Shown in pieces: positions 8,269 to 16,523 of a stretch of 64,000 nucleotides of DNA (its first letter is position 1; each line of letters begins with the position of its first letter). Under the pieces are notes generated by a model, which searched no databases, was not told the DNA's origin, and saw only the letters and a list, made by a program, of their open reading frames with translations. The stretch lies in the NCBI RefSeq assembly GCF_000411295.1, contig NZ_KE150421.1:1945451-2009450 (forward strand). The letters are read 5' to 3'. A program made the position numbers and the translations under genes. Source of the stretch: Paenisporosarcina sp. HGH0030. GTDB lineage: Bacteria; Bacillota; Bacilli; Bacillales_A; Planococcaceae.

Positions 8269-8897
8269 TTATTACGTACTAACTTTCCCTTTTGTACTAT
8301 TCGTTCAATTCGACCTTTCGGCAACTTCCCTTGCATTCCAATGCTCATAACGGCTGCAAGTGTTCCAAGCCAACAACCGATGATATATAGGACATATGAA
8401 AAATAATTCATGATTGGTTCCTGTCCATAACTTTCTGTCATAATTCGCGTTACCATGAAGTTTCCTCCACCTGAAATTAGAGCAAGTACAAGGAAAACTA
8501 GATAGTAGACAATCGTCCATTTTGATTTTTGTTCACCCGCCGTCGGTAAAACAATCTTGTAGAACGTCTCGACTTTGACAAAAAAGATTATATGGAGCAC
8601 GAGCCAAATCACGATCAAGAGCAATTGAATGCCAATTTCGCCATCAAATATTTTAATTAAAGGCATAATAAAGAAAAATGCGAAAGCAGTAAACATGGCA
8701 TATCCTGCAAATTTAGGAAAATCCATCTTTCCATTAGATGAGGACATTGCTTTAACGATGAAGAGTAACAATGCATACCCCAAGTAAATGATGGCTGTTA
8801 ATATCATATACTCGGACTTATAAATGGGAATCCCCAGTGAGATCAGTGCAGATATCAATGGCAAAGCTAAAAACACAAAAATCGATGGATTCGGCAA
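8265..8897 (-). CDS. Six-helix membrane protein of unknown function
   Basis: 210 residues, TTG start at 8897 with GGAGAG eight bases upstream. About six hydrophobic helices are visible and no catalytic motif. It ends with a basic tail (GRIERIVQKGKLVRNK). It is not an obvious homolog of the flanking five-helix paralogs, although size, hydrophobicity and the shared 30-bp 3' sequence group it with them. It is probably co-transcribed in the Tad locus. Function not recognised. Confidence 0.65.
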   Translation of the reverse strand: MPNPSIFVFLALPLISALISLGIPIYKSEYMILTAIIYLGYALLLFIVKAMSSSNGKMDFPKFAGYAMFTAFAFFFIMPLIKIFDGEIGIQLLLIVIWLVLHIIFFVKVETFYKIVLPTAGEQKSKWTIVYYLVFLVLALISGGGNFMVTRIMTESYGQEPIMNYFSYVLYIIGCWLGTLAAVMSIGMQGKLPKGRIERIVQKGKLVRNK

Positions 8898-8980
8898 AAT
8901 GCAATCTCTCCAATCACTTGTTAACTGTATTCTTCAATCATAAGAGGTGGTCTTGAATTCTTCGTTGGAATGAATTGCCG

Positions 8981-9235
8981 TCAGGATTTAATTTCTCTAT
9001 CTCTTAACTCAATCGCTCTTTCAGGTGTAATCAACATGGCAGGAGATACCATTATAAAAAATAGACCAATGAAGAAAGTAATAATTGCCAATCCAACCCA
9101 TGGTACTGCTTCTGTTGCCAACATATAGGCCAATAATACGCTTCCAGAGAAAAAGAAAATTGCAAAATATGTAAAAACCAACATCTTGAAACCCTTTAAT
9201 CTTGGATTTAATAGACCTTCTGCAATTGCTTCCGA
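8981..9235 (-). pseudogene. Truncated third copy of the five-helix membrane-protein family
   Basis: The 85 codons from 9235 align with the last third of both neighbouring paralogs: EAIAEGLLNPRLKGFK against DAIAGGLLNPRKKGFK, and LITPERAIELRDR against LVTPERAEELKAP. A stop codon (TAA at 9238-9236) directly precedes the homologous segment, and the N-terminal two-thirds are absent. An internal ATG at 9184 could in principle give 67 residues, but there is no ribosome site. I read it as a decayed duplicate. Confidence 0.75.
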
Positions 9236-9273
9236 TTAGGCGCATACTAAGTTTAACAACGTTTCAATCTACC

Positions 9274-9885
9274 TCAATTATGTTGTGGTGCTTTCAATTC
9301 TTCGGCACGCTCTGGTGTGACAAGCATTGACGGAGCTACCATCAATAGGAAGAGTCCCAAGAAAAACATGATAATCGCCACTTCATTGACCGGTGCGGCA
9401 TCTGACGCTAGCATATAACCCCATATGCTACTTCCCGCTACAAAAACGATGGCAAAAAAGGAGAAAACCAATAATTTGAACCCTTTTTTTCGAGGATTTA
9501 AAAGCCCTCCAGCAATTGCGTCGTACTTTGATACTAAGAAAACAGTGTACAGAATCAATCCACCTAAAAGAATCCAAAAATACATGGAAGGAAAGATCAA
9601 TCTTAATATTGGAGATGTCGCGTAAAATGCCAAACCGAGCATCATTACAAAAGAGTGAAGTGAGAAATACCTTTTGCTGTCATGCTTCTGTTTCGTCCAA
9701 ATCATGTAATTCACTACTGTCAAAAGCACAGCAATGATGAAATTGATCAATAACCATTTAAGGTATGTTTCTTCAGGAATAAAACTTGCTGGCAAGCCCA
9801 GCAGAAGAAACAGTGTAAAAGTAAGGAAAATGCGGTTTTTTGTGAATAAAACGCTCTCTTTTGTACTCGTTTTTTCGACTTTCAA
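9274..9885 (-). CDS. Multi-pass membrane protein, paralog 2 of a local family
   Basis: 203 residues, strongly similar along its whole length to the protein at 7573-8187 (for example FTLFLLLGLPASFIPEETYL and the tail MLVTPERAEELKAPQHN). It has about five hydrophobic helices. I chose the TTG at 9885, six bases after GAGGTG. A GTG nine bases earlier overlaps that ribosome site. The two intact paralogs and the truncated one indicate a recent local amplification. Function unknown. Confidence 0.7.
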   Translation of the reverse strand: MKVEKTSTKESVLFTKNRIFLTFTLFLLLGLPASFIPEETYLKWLLINFIIAVLLTVVNYMIWTKQKHDSKRYFSLHSFVMMLGLAFYATSPILRLIFPSMYFWILLGGLILYTVFLVSKYDAIAGGLLNPRKKGFKLLVFSFFAIVFVAGSSIWGYMLASDAAPVNEVAIIMFFLGLFLLMVAPSMLVTPERAEELKAPQHN

Positions 9886-9913
9886 TATTAACACCTCTTC
9901 TTGAACACCTGGT

Positions 9914-10348
9914 TTACAGGGATGATCGATTTAGTTTGTATTGTACATAGTAGATGTGCATAAAAAACAGAGCATATTTGTTGAATTCAATTTCTGAGTT
10001 TTCTTCGATTACTTCTTTAATTCTAAAGATGGAATAATACAAGATACCAACAAATAGAAATGAAAACATCATATTTAAAGAATCGATAGTCAGTAATCCG
10101 ACTTCGCTTAAAATCATGCCACCAAATAATTGAATAAGTAACAAGACTAAAGAGAGGCCAGTGAATAATTTCCAAGTTCCAAATGACACGTGGTGATTAA
10201 GTTCTAACCTTTCTATGTCCTTGCTTCTTTTTACAAACCAATAGCCAATATATGTTCCCATTGTGATGAAAGACAAAATCACCATTAAATACACATTTAT
10301 CTTTTTGATTTTCTTTTCAGGCGCTTTTTTCCCAACTTTGCTGACCAT
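9914..10348 (-). CDS. DUF4234-like small membrane protein
   Basis: 144 residues. A lysine-rich head (KKAPEKKIKKINVYL) is followed by a helix with TMGTYIGYWFVKRSKDIERL, which resembles the DUF4234 signature (a membrane helix followed by WFxxR/K and a cytosolic stretch). Two further helices follow. The ribosome site GAAGGAG lies eight bases before the ATG. It lies in the run of small membrane proteins of the Tad locus. The family link is by eye; function unknown. Confidence 0.6.
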   Translation of the reverse strand: MVSKVGKKAPEKKIKKINVYLMVILSFITMGTYIGYWFVKRSKDIERLELNHHVSFGTWKLFTGLSLVLLLIQLFGGMILSEVGLLTIDSLNMMFSFLFVGILYYSIFRIKEVIEENSEIEFNKYALFFMHIYYVQYKLNRSSL

Positions 10349-10372
10349 CTATGTAACTCCTTCCTCAACTAA

Positions 10373-11029
10373 CTAAATATCCAAAGCGAATTCATCGCTT
10401 CTATACCTCAAAGACAAATATATGTACAAAATAGGAAGAATCAACACATTAAGAGTGACACGTATGATTAAAAATGCCAAAACATTCGTTTCATAACTTT
10501 CCAGAAACATCATCAAACTGGTCCACAAAACAATGTTCAAACCAGCAATCACTAAGACATCACCAATAATCGATAGGTTCTCGTCTCTCATTTTTCTGAA
10601 AGTCCGTTTAATAGTCTCCCTGACACTCAGCGATTCCACAAAAAACGGAAAAATGATCAGAAATAAAATGGCAACCACGGTTGGTATGAATAATAAATAC
10701 ATGCCCATCAATCCCAAAGAATAAACAATTGTTGCGACAAGTAAAATCACACCGAATCGTTTGGCAAAGAAAAACAAACCTTCCGTAACTTTTATCGTTT
10801 CATCCATTCCATCTTTTTTGACCATTTTCAAAAAAGGAGGGATGCATAAAATGAAATTCAGCATTAGCAGCCACCCTGCGAGAAAAGACTCATTATGCAA
10901 AATGTCATTGCTATATACATAGACAATCCCCAAATAACTGAAAACAGTAATGGGTGCTATGATGATGAAACACCACATTAGAATAGGAAACCAGTTACGA
11001 CTGTAGATTTTGAACGCTTCACCAATCAT
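10373..11029 (-). CDS. Membrane protein, possibly YciC/GDPDase-membrane-domain-like
   Basis: 218 residues with about six hydrophobic helices and an N-terminal amphipathic stretch MIGEAFKIYSRNWFPILMW. That stretch is typical of YciC/DUF975/glycerophosphodiesterase membrane-domain proteins. A central FFVESLSVRETIKRTFR segment is also characteristic of that superfamily. The ATG at 11029 overlaps the preceding stop codon (ATGA). An in-frame start 36 codons upstream, inside the preceding gene, is rejected. Function unknown. Confidence 0.6.
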   Translation of the reverse strand: MIGEAFKIYSRNWFPILMWCFIIIAPITVFSYLGIVYVYSNDILHNESFLAGWLLMLNFILCIPPFLKMVKKDGMDETIKVTEGLFFFAKRFGVILLVATIVYSLGLMGMYLLFIPTVVAILFLIIFPFFVESLSVRETIKRTFRKMRDENLSIIGDVLVIAGLNIVLWTSLMMFLESYETNVLAFLIIRVTLNVLILPILYIYLSLRYRSDEFALDI

Positions 11030-11400
11030 ACTAATGTCCCTGCCTTCCGTTGCTTCATATACACCGTAATGATTGCTACCAACAATGTCAGAAGGACTGC
11101 CCAAGTCATGCTCCGCCCAATTCCAGCTGGATCCCACAACACCAAGACATTCAGTAAAAAATAAGAGGTGAGGATGCTGAGGATCGAAACAATTGTTGCC
11201 CCCAGGAATGCTGCGGTATAAGGGGTTTTAGGGTTCCACTTCACTGAAAAGTATCCAAGTGAGACGTATGTCAAAATCATTTGGAAAACGATATAGCCAT
11301 TAAAAGATGGAATATTAAAAAACCCGATTATGAAAGAAAATAAGACCGTGATCAGAATACTGGCTCCAATTGCCTGCATTAATTTCCTCATACTGAACAT
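11026..11400 (-). CDS. Four-helix membrane protein
   Basis: 124 residues, almost entirely four hydrophobic helices joined by short loops, ending KQRKAGTLV. The ATG at 11400 has GAGAGAGGTG six bases upstream. It overlaps the next gene by four bases, so the two probably work together. It lies directly after a hairpin that follows the Gly-rich secreted protein gene. No family recognised. Confidence 0.6.
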   Translation of the reverse strand: MFSMRKLMQAIGASILITVLFSFIIGFFNIPSFNGYIVFQMILTYVSLGYFSVKWNPKTPYTAAFLGATIVSILSILTSYFLLNVLVLWDPAGIGRSMTWAVLLTLLVAIITVYMKQRKAGTLV

Positions 11401-11435
11401 GTAATCACCTCTCTCAATTAATTTTGGTGAAAGAT

Positions 11436-11471
11436 AAGAGAGGGTTGCCACCCTACATTCAACCCTCTCTT
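11436..11471 (-). terminator. Intra-locus hairpin / partial terminator
   Basis: A perfect 12-bp stem AAGAGAGGGTTG / CAACCCTCTCTT with a 12-base loop lies just after the Gly-rich protein gene. The T-tail on the minus strand is interrupted, so partial read-through to the membrane-protein genes is likely. Confidence 0.65.
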
Positions 11472-11474
11472 CAG

Positions 11475-12965
11475 TTAAAAGCCAAATAGACTCTTAGCAC
11501 CGTCAAACAGACCTTTCGCTCCATCTGCTATCCCTTTTCCTGCAGCTTTGACGCCACTTACTGCGCCATCATAAACAAATTTAACGCCATCCCTGACAGC
11601 TTTTTTCACTGCTTTACCAGGACCCGTCTCCAACAGTAATGTGACAGTCAAACCTACTAACAAACCGGCTGCTGCCCCAACAACGGTACCCAACCCTGGA
11701 ACTACCGAGCCACCTACTGCGCCCGCTGCTATACTGGCCCCTATAGTGGATAACGCAGTGGTTCCGACTCCAATTGCTACATCCGTTGTCAGATCAGCTG
11801 CAAAGTCAGTCGACAACAGACCTATTGCCGATTTTTCGCCTCCTGAATAATCGTAGATGCTATTGAATGAACTTAGCGCCAAATTAACGGGTCCATTCAA
11901 TTTCATCAAATTCGATTTGCCATAGAAGCTTTTCGAAAATACATTGAAATCGGTATTCAAGCTGTTCTTAACACTATTCCAAGCCGAGTTTATAAACGTT
12001 TTAGGTGAAGTGAGATCTGCAATTTTTTTGCCATCTAAAAAAGTATTTACTCGATGTGGTCTCGGATTTGCTCCATTGGTCGGCAAATAAGCATTTCTAC
12101 CATCCATCGTATATTTCTTGAACTTATCATAAAAATGGTTAAAGAATTTGTTGTTAATACTGGATTGACCCGTAACTTTATAATTTCCAGATGCTAATTC
12201 ATTAATAGTGTATCCGGCATATTGTGCAGTAGCCCCTTGAAGAACCGTATCACCAAACTCTAACACATATTTTTTCACGTTTTCTGTTGTACTTGCGATG
12301 GCACCAAATACTCCGCGGTCAGGCCCGCCATTTGAAGCTGTGCCTTCAGAGCCTCCACCAGTTCCTGAAGTGCCACCTTGGCCTCCGCCTGGCGATGTTC
12401 CGCCCGGTCCGGTTCCACCAGTGCCACCTTGGCCTCCGCCTGGCAATGTTCCACCAGGTCCGGTGCCACCTTGGCCTCCTCCTGGCAATGTTCCACCAGG
12501 TCCGGTGCCACCTTGGCCTCCGCCTGTAGATGAACCATCTGGGCCAGTCCCTCCACCGTTCGCATCACCACCTGAAGGACCTTGTCCTCCATTAGGTCCT
12601 TGTCCCCCAGTAATCGGAGTTCCCGTTTGCAGCCAGCCATTATATGGATTCGGTATGAAATTTGGCGTAATGAAGGAACCATTCGAACTTGGTTGACCCG
12701 AGATAATTGGTTGTCCAGATACGGATGAATTACCACCTTGAACTGCTTGTCCAGGCGCAATTGCCTCACCGGGTCCATTAACTTCACCAGGCGCAATGAA
12801 CTGACCACCTGTAATTGGGCTTCCGCCTGTTATAGGAGAACCTGGAGTTATTGGTGTTCCTGGCGAAATGAACGAAGCCAACATAATCGACGGCCCGGCA
12901 GTCCAAAACAAAATGAATGCAATCATGCTTATGGCAAAAAACCTTCTTAATCCACTTCTCTCCAC
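11475..12965 (-). CDS. Secreted Gly/Pro-repeat protein of the Tad locus
   Basis: 496 residues, GTG start with GGAGG seven bases upstream. Layout: signal peptide or membrane anchor (about 7-31); about eleven hexapeptide-like repeats of the type ITGGSP/IAPGEA (about 33-95); a Gly-rich region with four 14- to 17-residue repeats (GGTLPGGGQGGTGP type, about 140-200); a folded-looking middle; and a C-terminal glycine-zipper region (about 390-450), ending in repeated short amphipathic segments (GVKAAGKG, GAKGLFDGAKSLFGF). It is adjacent to the VWA lipoprotein gene and downstream of the pilin, so it may be a pilus-associated adhesin or export substrate. The C-terminus also resembles pore-forming or membrane-inserting tails. 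No family recognised. Confidence 0.75.
   Translation of the reverse strand: MERSGLRRFFAISMIAFILFWTAGPSIMLASFISPGTPITPGSPITGGSPITGGQFIAPGEVNGPGEAIAPGQAVQGGNSSVSGQPIISGQPSSNGSFITPNFIPNPYNGWLQTGTPITGGQGPNGGQGPSGGDANGGGTGPDGSSTGGGQGGTGPGGTLPGGGQGGTGPGGTLPGGGQGGTGGTGPGGTSPGGGQGGTSGTGGGSEGTASNGGPDRGVFGAIASTTENVKKYVLEFGDTVLQGATAQYAGYTINELASGNYKVTGQSSINNKFFNHFYDKFKKYTMDGRNAYLPTNGANPRPHRVNTFLDGKKIADLTSPKTFINSAWNSVKNSLNTDFNVFSKSFYGKSNLMKLNGPVNLALSSFNSIYDYSGGEKSAIGLLSTDFAADLTTDVAIGVGTTALSTIGASIAAGAVGGSVVPGLGTVVGAAAGLLVGLTVTLLLETGPGKAVKKAVRDGVKFVYDGAVSGVKAAGKGIADGAKGLFDGAKSLFGF
12373..12549. repeat. Tandem 42/51-bp coding repeats
   Basis: Units at 12373-12423 (51 bp), 12424-12465, 12466-12507 (42 bp each, nearly identical) and 12508-12549 (diverged). 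They encode Gly-Gly-Thr-x-Pro-Gly-Gly-Gly-Gln segments of the secreted protein. Copy number is likely to vary between strains. Confidence 0.85.
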
Positions 12966-12980
12966 TCGTGCACCTCCTTG

Positions 12981-14381
12981 TTATGGAGTACTGTTTTGCT
13001 TATACGTATCTTCTAATAGCTTCATGGCTTCTTTGTAATTCATTTCATTCAATACTTTCAATTCATCACGTAGTTTGTCATATTCCTGTTCTACCCAAGT
13101 GTGATAGTCTTTATTTTTCTGTTGTAAATAATCGTGGCTTTCCTGCGACATCATTTCATGTTCTTGAAGCAAGTAAGTTAAGGTAAATCCAACTTGCTGT
13201 CTTTCGTCCACCCATTTTTTAAATTCTTTCGAATGATAGCCAAAAATGTCTAAATCATTATTAGTACGCTCATATCCTACATTGCCTTCTGTTGAGGTTT
13301 TCCAGAATCCCCACTTTTCCGCTACCTTTTTTGCTTGATCCAATTCATTTTGCAATCCTTGTGCATCCTGAACGTCTTGATAACTACCTTTCGTAGCCTC
13401 TGCTACCGCACGTAATTGCTTTTGTCCCTCACTATCAACATTAAAGCCAATGACATTCATAATCGGTGTAATATCTGATTCATACAATGTTTTTGCTGCA
13501 GTGACAGGGTCGTCGTCACAAGTAGAAATGCCATCACTGACAAGATAGACGATATTTGTATTCTTATCGCCTTTGAAAGACGCCAAATCTTTTTGGGCTT
13601 CGTTCAGAGCTAATTGAATTGGCGTCCATCCTGCAGGTTTTGCTTTCGCTAAAGCTTGTTCAAACCCATTCGCTTCATAGTTGCCGATTGGGTAAATAAG
13701 CTCGCTACTTTTACAGGAAAGTTCTTTATCAGCTTTGCTGCCGCTACCTTCTTGGCCATAGATGCGTAGACCTACGTTTGCATTTTCCGGAAGTCCTTTT
13801 ACAAAATTCGTAATGGCTGATTTTGCCGCTTCCATCTGGGTTTGACCATTCATGTCTTTGCCCATGCTTCCTGAAGCATCCAAAATGACCATTACGTTCA
13901 AGTTTTCTTTAAACTGCATACGTGGATCATCGATATCGGGACTCCCAATTGATTGGAATTTAAGTTCCTGCATCAAATCTTCAGGACCTTCATAATCCTG
14001 TTGAAACACGCTGAGAATTGCATTGTAGTAATGGTCCAGTTCTTCGTTTGACGGTTTGCTCGAAATGTCAGGCAAGTCTTTCGTCAATTCATCAATTTTC
14101 TTTTGATCATTTTCCTCAATGACAGCCAAGTAGCCGGTATATCCTGGTGTTAATGCCGCCAATTCATTCAAATTTTCAGGTAAAGGTTCAACGATCATTT
14201 TATTGTTAGTTTCTGAATCCTTTTCGGGCTCAGAATCATTTGAAGGCTCAAATTTACTAGAAGTATCGTTTTTATTCGATATTTCTTCTCCTGGAACAAT
14301 CCCTGTCTTCTTTGTTTCCTCATTACAGCCATACAAAGCCATTATGAGTAAACCAGTCAAGATGAGTTGTTTCTTACTCAT
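12981..14381 (-). CDS. VWA-domain lipoprotein
   Basis: 466 residues. The signal peptide ends in the lipobox LYGC (Cys19), so a membrane-anchored lipoprotein is expected. An acidic linker follows, then a von Willebrand factor A domain from about residue 160 to 345. All metal-site (MIDAS) elements are visible: DASGS at 168-172, the threonine in GWTPIQLAL and the aspartate in LVSDGIST. The C-terminal 100 residues are a charged helix. It lies between the pilin and the Gly-rich secreted protein genes. VWA proteins in pilus loci often serve as tip adhesins or assembly factors; that role here is inference. Confidence 0.88.
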   Translation of the reverse strand: MSKKQLILTGLLIMALYGCNEETKKTGIVPGEEISNKNDTSSKFEPSNDSEPEKDSETNNKMIVEPLPENLNELAALTPGYTGYLAVIEENDQKKIDELTKDLPDISSKPSNEELDHYYNAILSVFQQDYEGPEDLMQELKFQSIGSPDIDDPRMQFKENLNVMVILDASGSMGKDMNGQTQMEAAKSAITNFVKGLPENANVGLRIYGQEGSGSKADKELSCKSSELIYPIGNYEANGFEQALAKAKPAGWTPIQLALNEAQKDLASFKGDKNTNIVYLVSDGISTCDDDPVTAAKTLYESDITPIMNVIGFNVDSEGQKQLRAVAEATKGSYQDVQDAQGLQNELDQAKKVAEKWGFWKTSTEGNVGYERTNNDLDIFGYHSKEFKKWVDERQQVGFTLTYLLQEHEMMSQESHDYLQQKNKDYHTWVEQEYDKLRDELKVLNEMNYKEAMKLLEDTYKQNSTP

Positions 14382-14423
14382 TCTGATACCGCCTCTCTAA
14401 GGTATTTGTCCATGTATAAGGAA

Positions 14424-14630
14424 TTAGCCGACCATTCCGCCGATCTTGGAAACGATTTTACCGATCAAATCTCCGATTGCCCCAGATTGTCCACTTACTG
14501 CTGTCGAGATAATCCCTAATACTAAAATCAATAATGCTGCCAGCCCTAACCATTCAAGTGATTGTGCACCTTTTTCGTTTTTCACCGGTACTACGATATT
14601 CATCCATGCGTTCATTAATAAGTTTTTCAT
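14424..14630 (-). CDS. Flp-type (type IVb) pilin-like protein
   Basis: 68 residues, the right size for a Flp pilin. A basic leader (about 20 residues) ends KNEKG, followed by AQSLEWLGLAALLILVLG. A prepilin peptidase would cut after the glycine, leaving Glu at +5 and a hydrophobic assembly helix. The tail is a short glycine-rich amphipathic segment. It sits directly after tadC, the usual gene order being variable in Gram-positive Tad loci. AGAGGAG lies upstream of the ATG. It is the best candidate for the major subunit. Confidence 0.8.
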   Translation of the reverse strand: MKNLLMNAWMNIVVPVKNEKGAQSLEWLGLAALLILVLGIISTAVSGQSGAIGDLIGKIVSKIGGMVG

Positions 14631-14659
14631 TTTGTTTTCTCTCCTCTGAGCTTGTTTTT

Positions 14660-15592
14660 TTATTGGAATAAATCAAAAATGCCTTTGTTTTGGTTGAACA
14701 TATTTATCATCATCAAGCCTCCGATTAATACGAGCGAAGATGGCAGAACCAAAAATGTCGTAACGAGTGTTACTTTTGGTGAAGCTTTCGCCGCCTTCTC
14801 TTTAATCATCTCTTTCTTCAACTTTCGCATTTCTTCGGCTTGTTGTTTGAAAGTATCTGCAATTGGTACACCCAATCGCTCGCCTTGAATCAAGGACTTT
14901 ATCAATATTTGAAACTCTTTTGAATCATTACGGACAAGTAACGTCCGATAGGCTTCCGCTCGCGGTACACCAACGTTAATTTCCTGAATGAATCGTCCGA
15001 ATTCCTCTTTCACTGGTCCTTCAAAATACGGAACAATGTCACGAATTGCTTGATCCATCGCGACCCCAGCCTGCAAAGTAACGCTCATCGTATCCAGAAA
15101 ATCCGGTAACTGATACGAAATTTCCTCCTGGCGATTTTTCGCTTTGGAGCGAATCCACATAATCGCACTCATATAGCCAAAAATCGGCAACAGGATAATC
15201 ATAAATTGTGAAAAGGGCAGTAGTAGAATGAGAGATATTCCGCCTGCAAAGAATCCAACAATCATTAAAAAGATTTTCAATCCTTGAAAGCGTTCAACTG
15301 TCAGTTCATAAGGATATCCGGCCTGTATCAACCACTTTTTAACTTCCTCATTTTCACTGAAAAAATTAATGCGTTGGCCCAAATCTGCGAAATCATCAGC
15401 AAATTTGAACATCTTGGCAACCAGTTTCTCTTTACGTGTGATTTTCCGATGGAAGGTATCGTAAATAAAAAGTGATTCCTCTACTTGTTCTTTCAATGCT
15501 TTTCGTTCACGCCAGTACACAAATAATGAGTGAAGGGCAATTCCAACAAAAATTATTGACAACAGTACAGATAAAGCAATAATTCCATCCAT
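14660..15592 (-). CDS. tadC: TadC-like inner-membrane platform protein (T2SS F family)
   Basis: 310 residues: an N-terminal membrane helix, a second helix pair near 110-140, a T2SSF domain (about 155-280: PDFLDTMSVTLQAGVAMDQAI) and a C-terminal helix. With TadB it forms the membrane platform that receives torque from the TadA ATPase. It starts five bases after the tadB stop codon. Confidence 0.9.
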   Translation of the reverse strand: MDGIIALSVLLSIIFVGIALHSLFVYWRERKALKEQVEESLFIYDTFHRKITRKEKLVAKMFKFADDFADLGQRINFFSENEEVKKWLIQAGYPYELTVERFQGLKIFLMIVGFFAGGISLILLLPFSQFMIILLPIFGYMSAIMWIRSKAKNRQEEISYQLPDFLDTMSVTLQAGVAMDQAIRDIVPYFEGPVKEEFGRFIQEINVGVPRAEAYRTLLVRNDSKEFQILIKSLIQGERLGVPIADTFKQQAEEMRKLKKEMIKEKAAKASPKVTLVTTFLVLPSSLVLIGGLMMINMFNQNKGIFDLFQ

Positions 15593-15596
15593 TTCA

Positions 15597-16523
15597 TCAC
15601 ACCCTTATATTAGTGATTTTACGGACAATCACGAATGTTAGAATTGTACCGGTCAAGAAGAAAGCAAATAGGATGAATCCCAGTCCGGTAAATAAGGGAT
15701 CCAAAAAACCATCGATAATGTTGTTCATCATCAGTACTAGGAATATCGGAATGACCGGAACAATGTAGGAAATATAACGTTGTTCTGCAGTCATCGTTTT
15801 GATTTCCTGTTTCAATAACTTACGTTCATCCAGTGTCTGACTCATTTCATCCAGTACAGCGTACAAATTACCGCCGGCTTTCTTCTGGATAAGCATAGTA
15901 GCTGTGAACAATTGAAATTCTTTATCATCCACTCGTTTTTCCATGCTGCGTATCGCTGCACCGAAGTCTATTCCAAGAGATAATTCATGCGCCAATCTTT
16001 TAAACTCTGATTTTGCCGGTTCTGCTATTTCTTGCGCTACAAGTTGAATTCCTTGATTTAGCGTCATACCAGATCGTGTAGCATTAGCTAGGATACGGCA
16101 AATTTCTGGAAGCTGTTCGACCAACAATTGCTTCTTCTTATTTTTACGCACCATGAACAATACACGGCGCCCTCCCTCTACGAGTAACAGGGCAACGAAC
16201 AAACTAGCAAGCATGTTCAGATTGAAAAAGTTTTGCAGACCAACAATCAATCCCATATATGAAACTATTAACGCTCCCAAAAATTCTGATGGCGTGAAGC
16301 CAATATTTGCATCTACCAGCTTTTGTTCCAGCGCTTTTGCCGACTCGGTTTGATCGTACTTAGCTCCAATGACAACCAACACACTTTTACGACGTTCTCC
16401 ATCTCGATAAAACTGTTGGACTTGTTTACGCCACTCTCGTTTTTCTTTTCGATAGCCAAGATAGAAATAAAAACCTACGATGAACACGAGAATGGTCAGC
16501 ATCGCCAGTAAGCCTTCGGTCAT
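15597..16523 (-). CDS. tadB: TadB-like inner-membrane platform protein (T2SS F family)
   Basis: 308 residues: an N-terminal helix, a central helix pair, a T2SSF domain (about 140-265: LPEICRILANATRSGMTLNQGI) and two C-terminal helices. It is the partner of TadC in the pilus assembly platform. Its start overlaps the tadA stop by four bases, which implies translational coupling with the ATPase. Confidence 0.9.
   Translation of the reverse strand: MTEGLLAMLTILVFIVGFYFYLGYRKEKREWRKQVQQFYRDGERRKSVLVVIGAKYDQTESAKALEQKLVDANIGFTPSEFLGALIVSYMGLIVGLQNFFNLNMLASLFVALLLVEGGRRVLFMVRKNKKKQLLVEQLPEICRILANATRSGMTLNQGIQLVAQEIAEPAKSEFKRLAHELSLGIDFGAAIRSMEKRVDDKEFQLFTATMLIQKKAGGNLYAVLDEMSQTLDERKLLKQEIKTMTAEQRYISYIVPVIPIFLVLMMNNIIDGFLDPLFTGLGFILFAFFLTGTILTFVIVRKITNIRV

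Noticed and set aside
12275-12808. Long open frames on both strands over the Gly-rich repeat region
   Set aside because: They are shadows created by the GC-rich Gly/Pro repeats of the secreted protein gene. They have no ribosome site, and the real frame has a signal peptide and a strong AAGGAGG.
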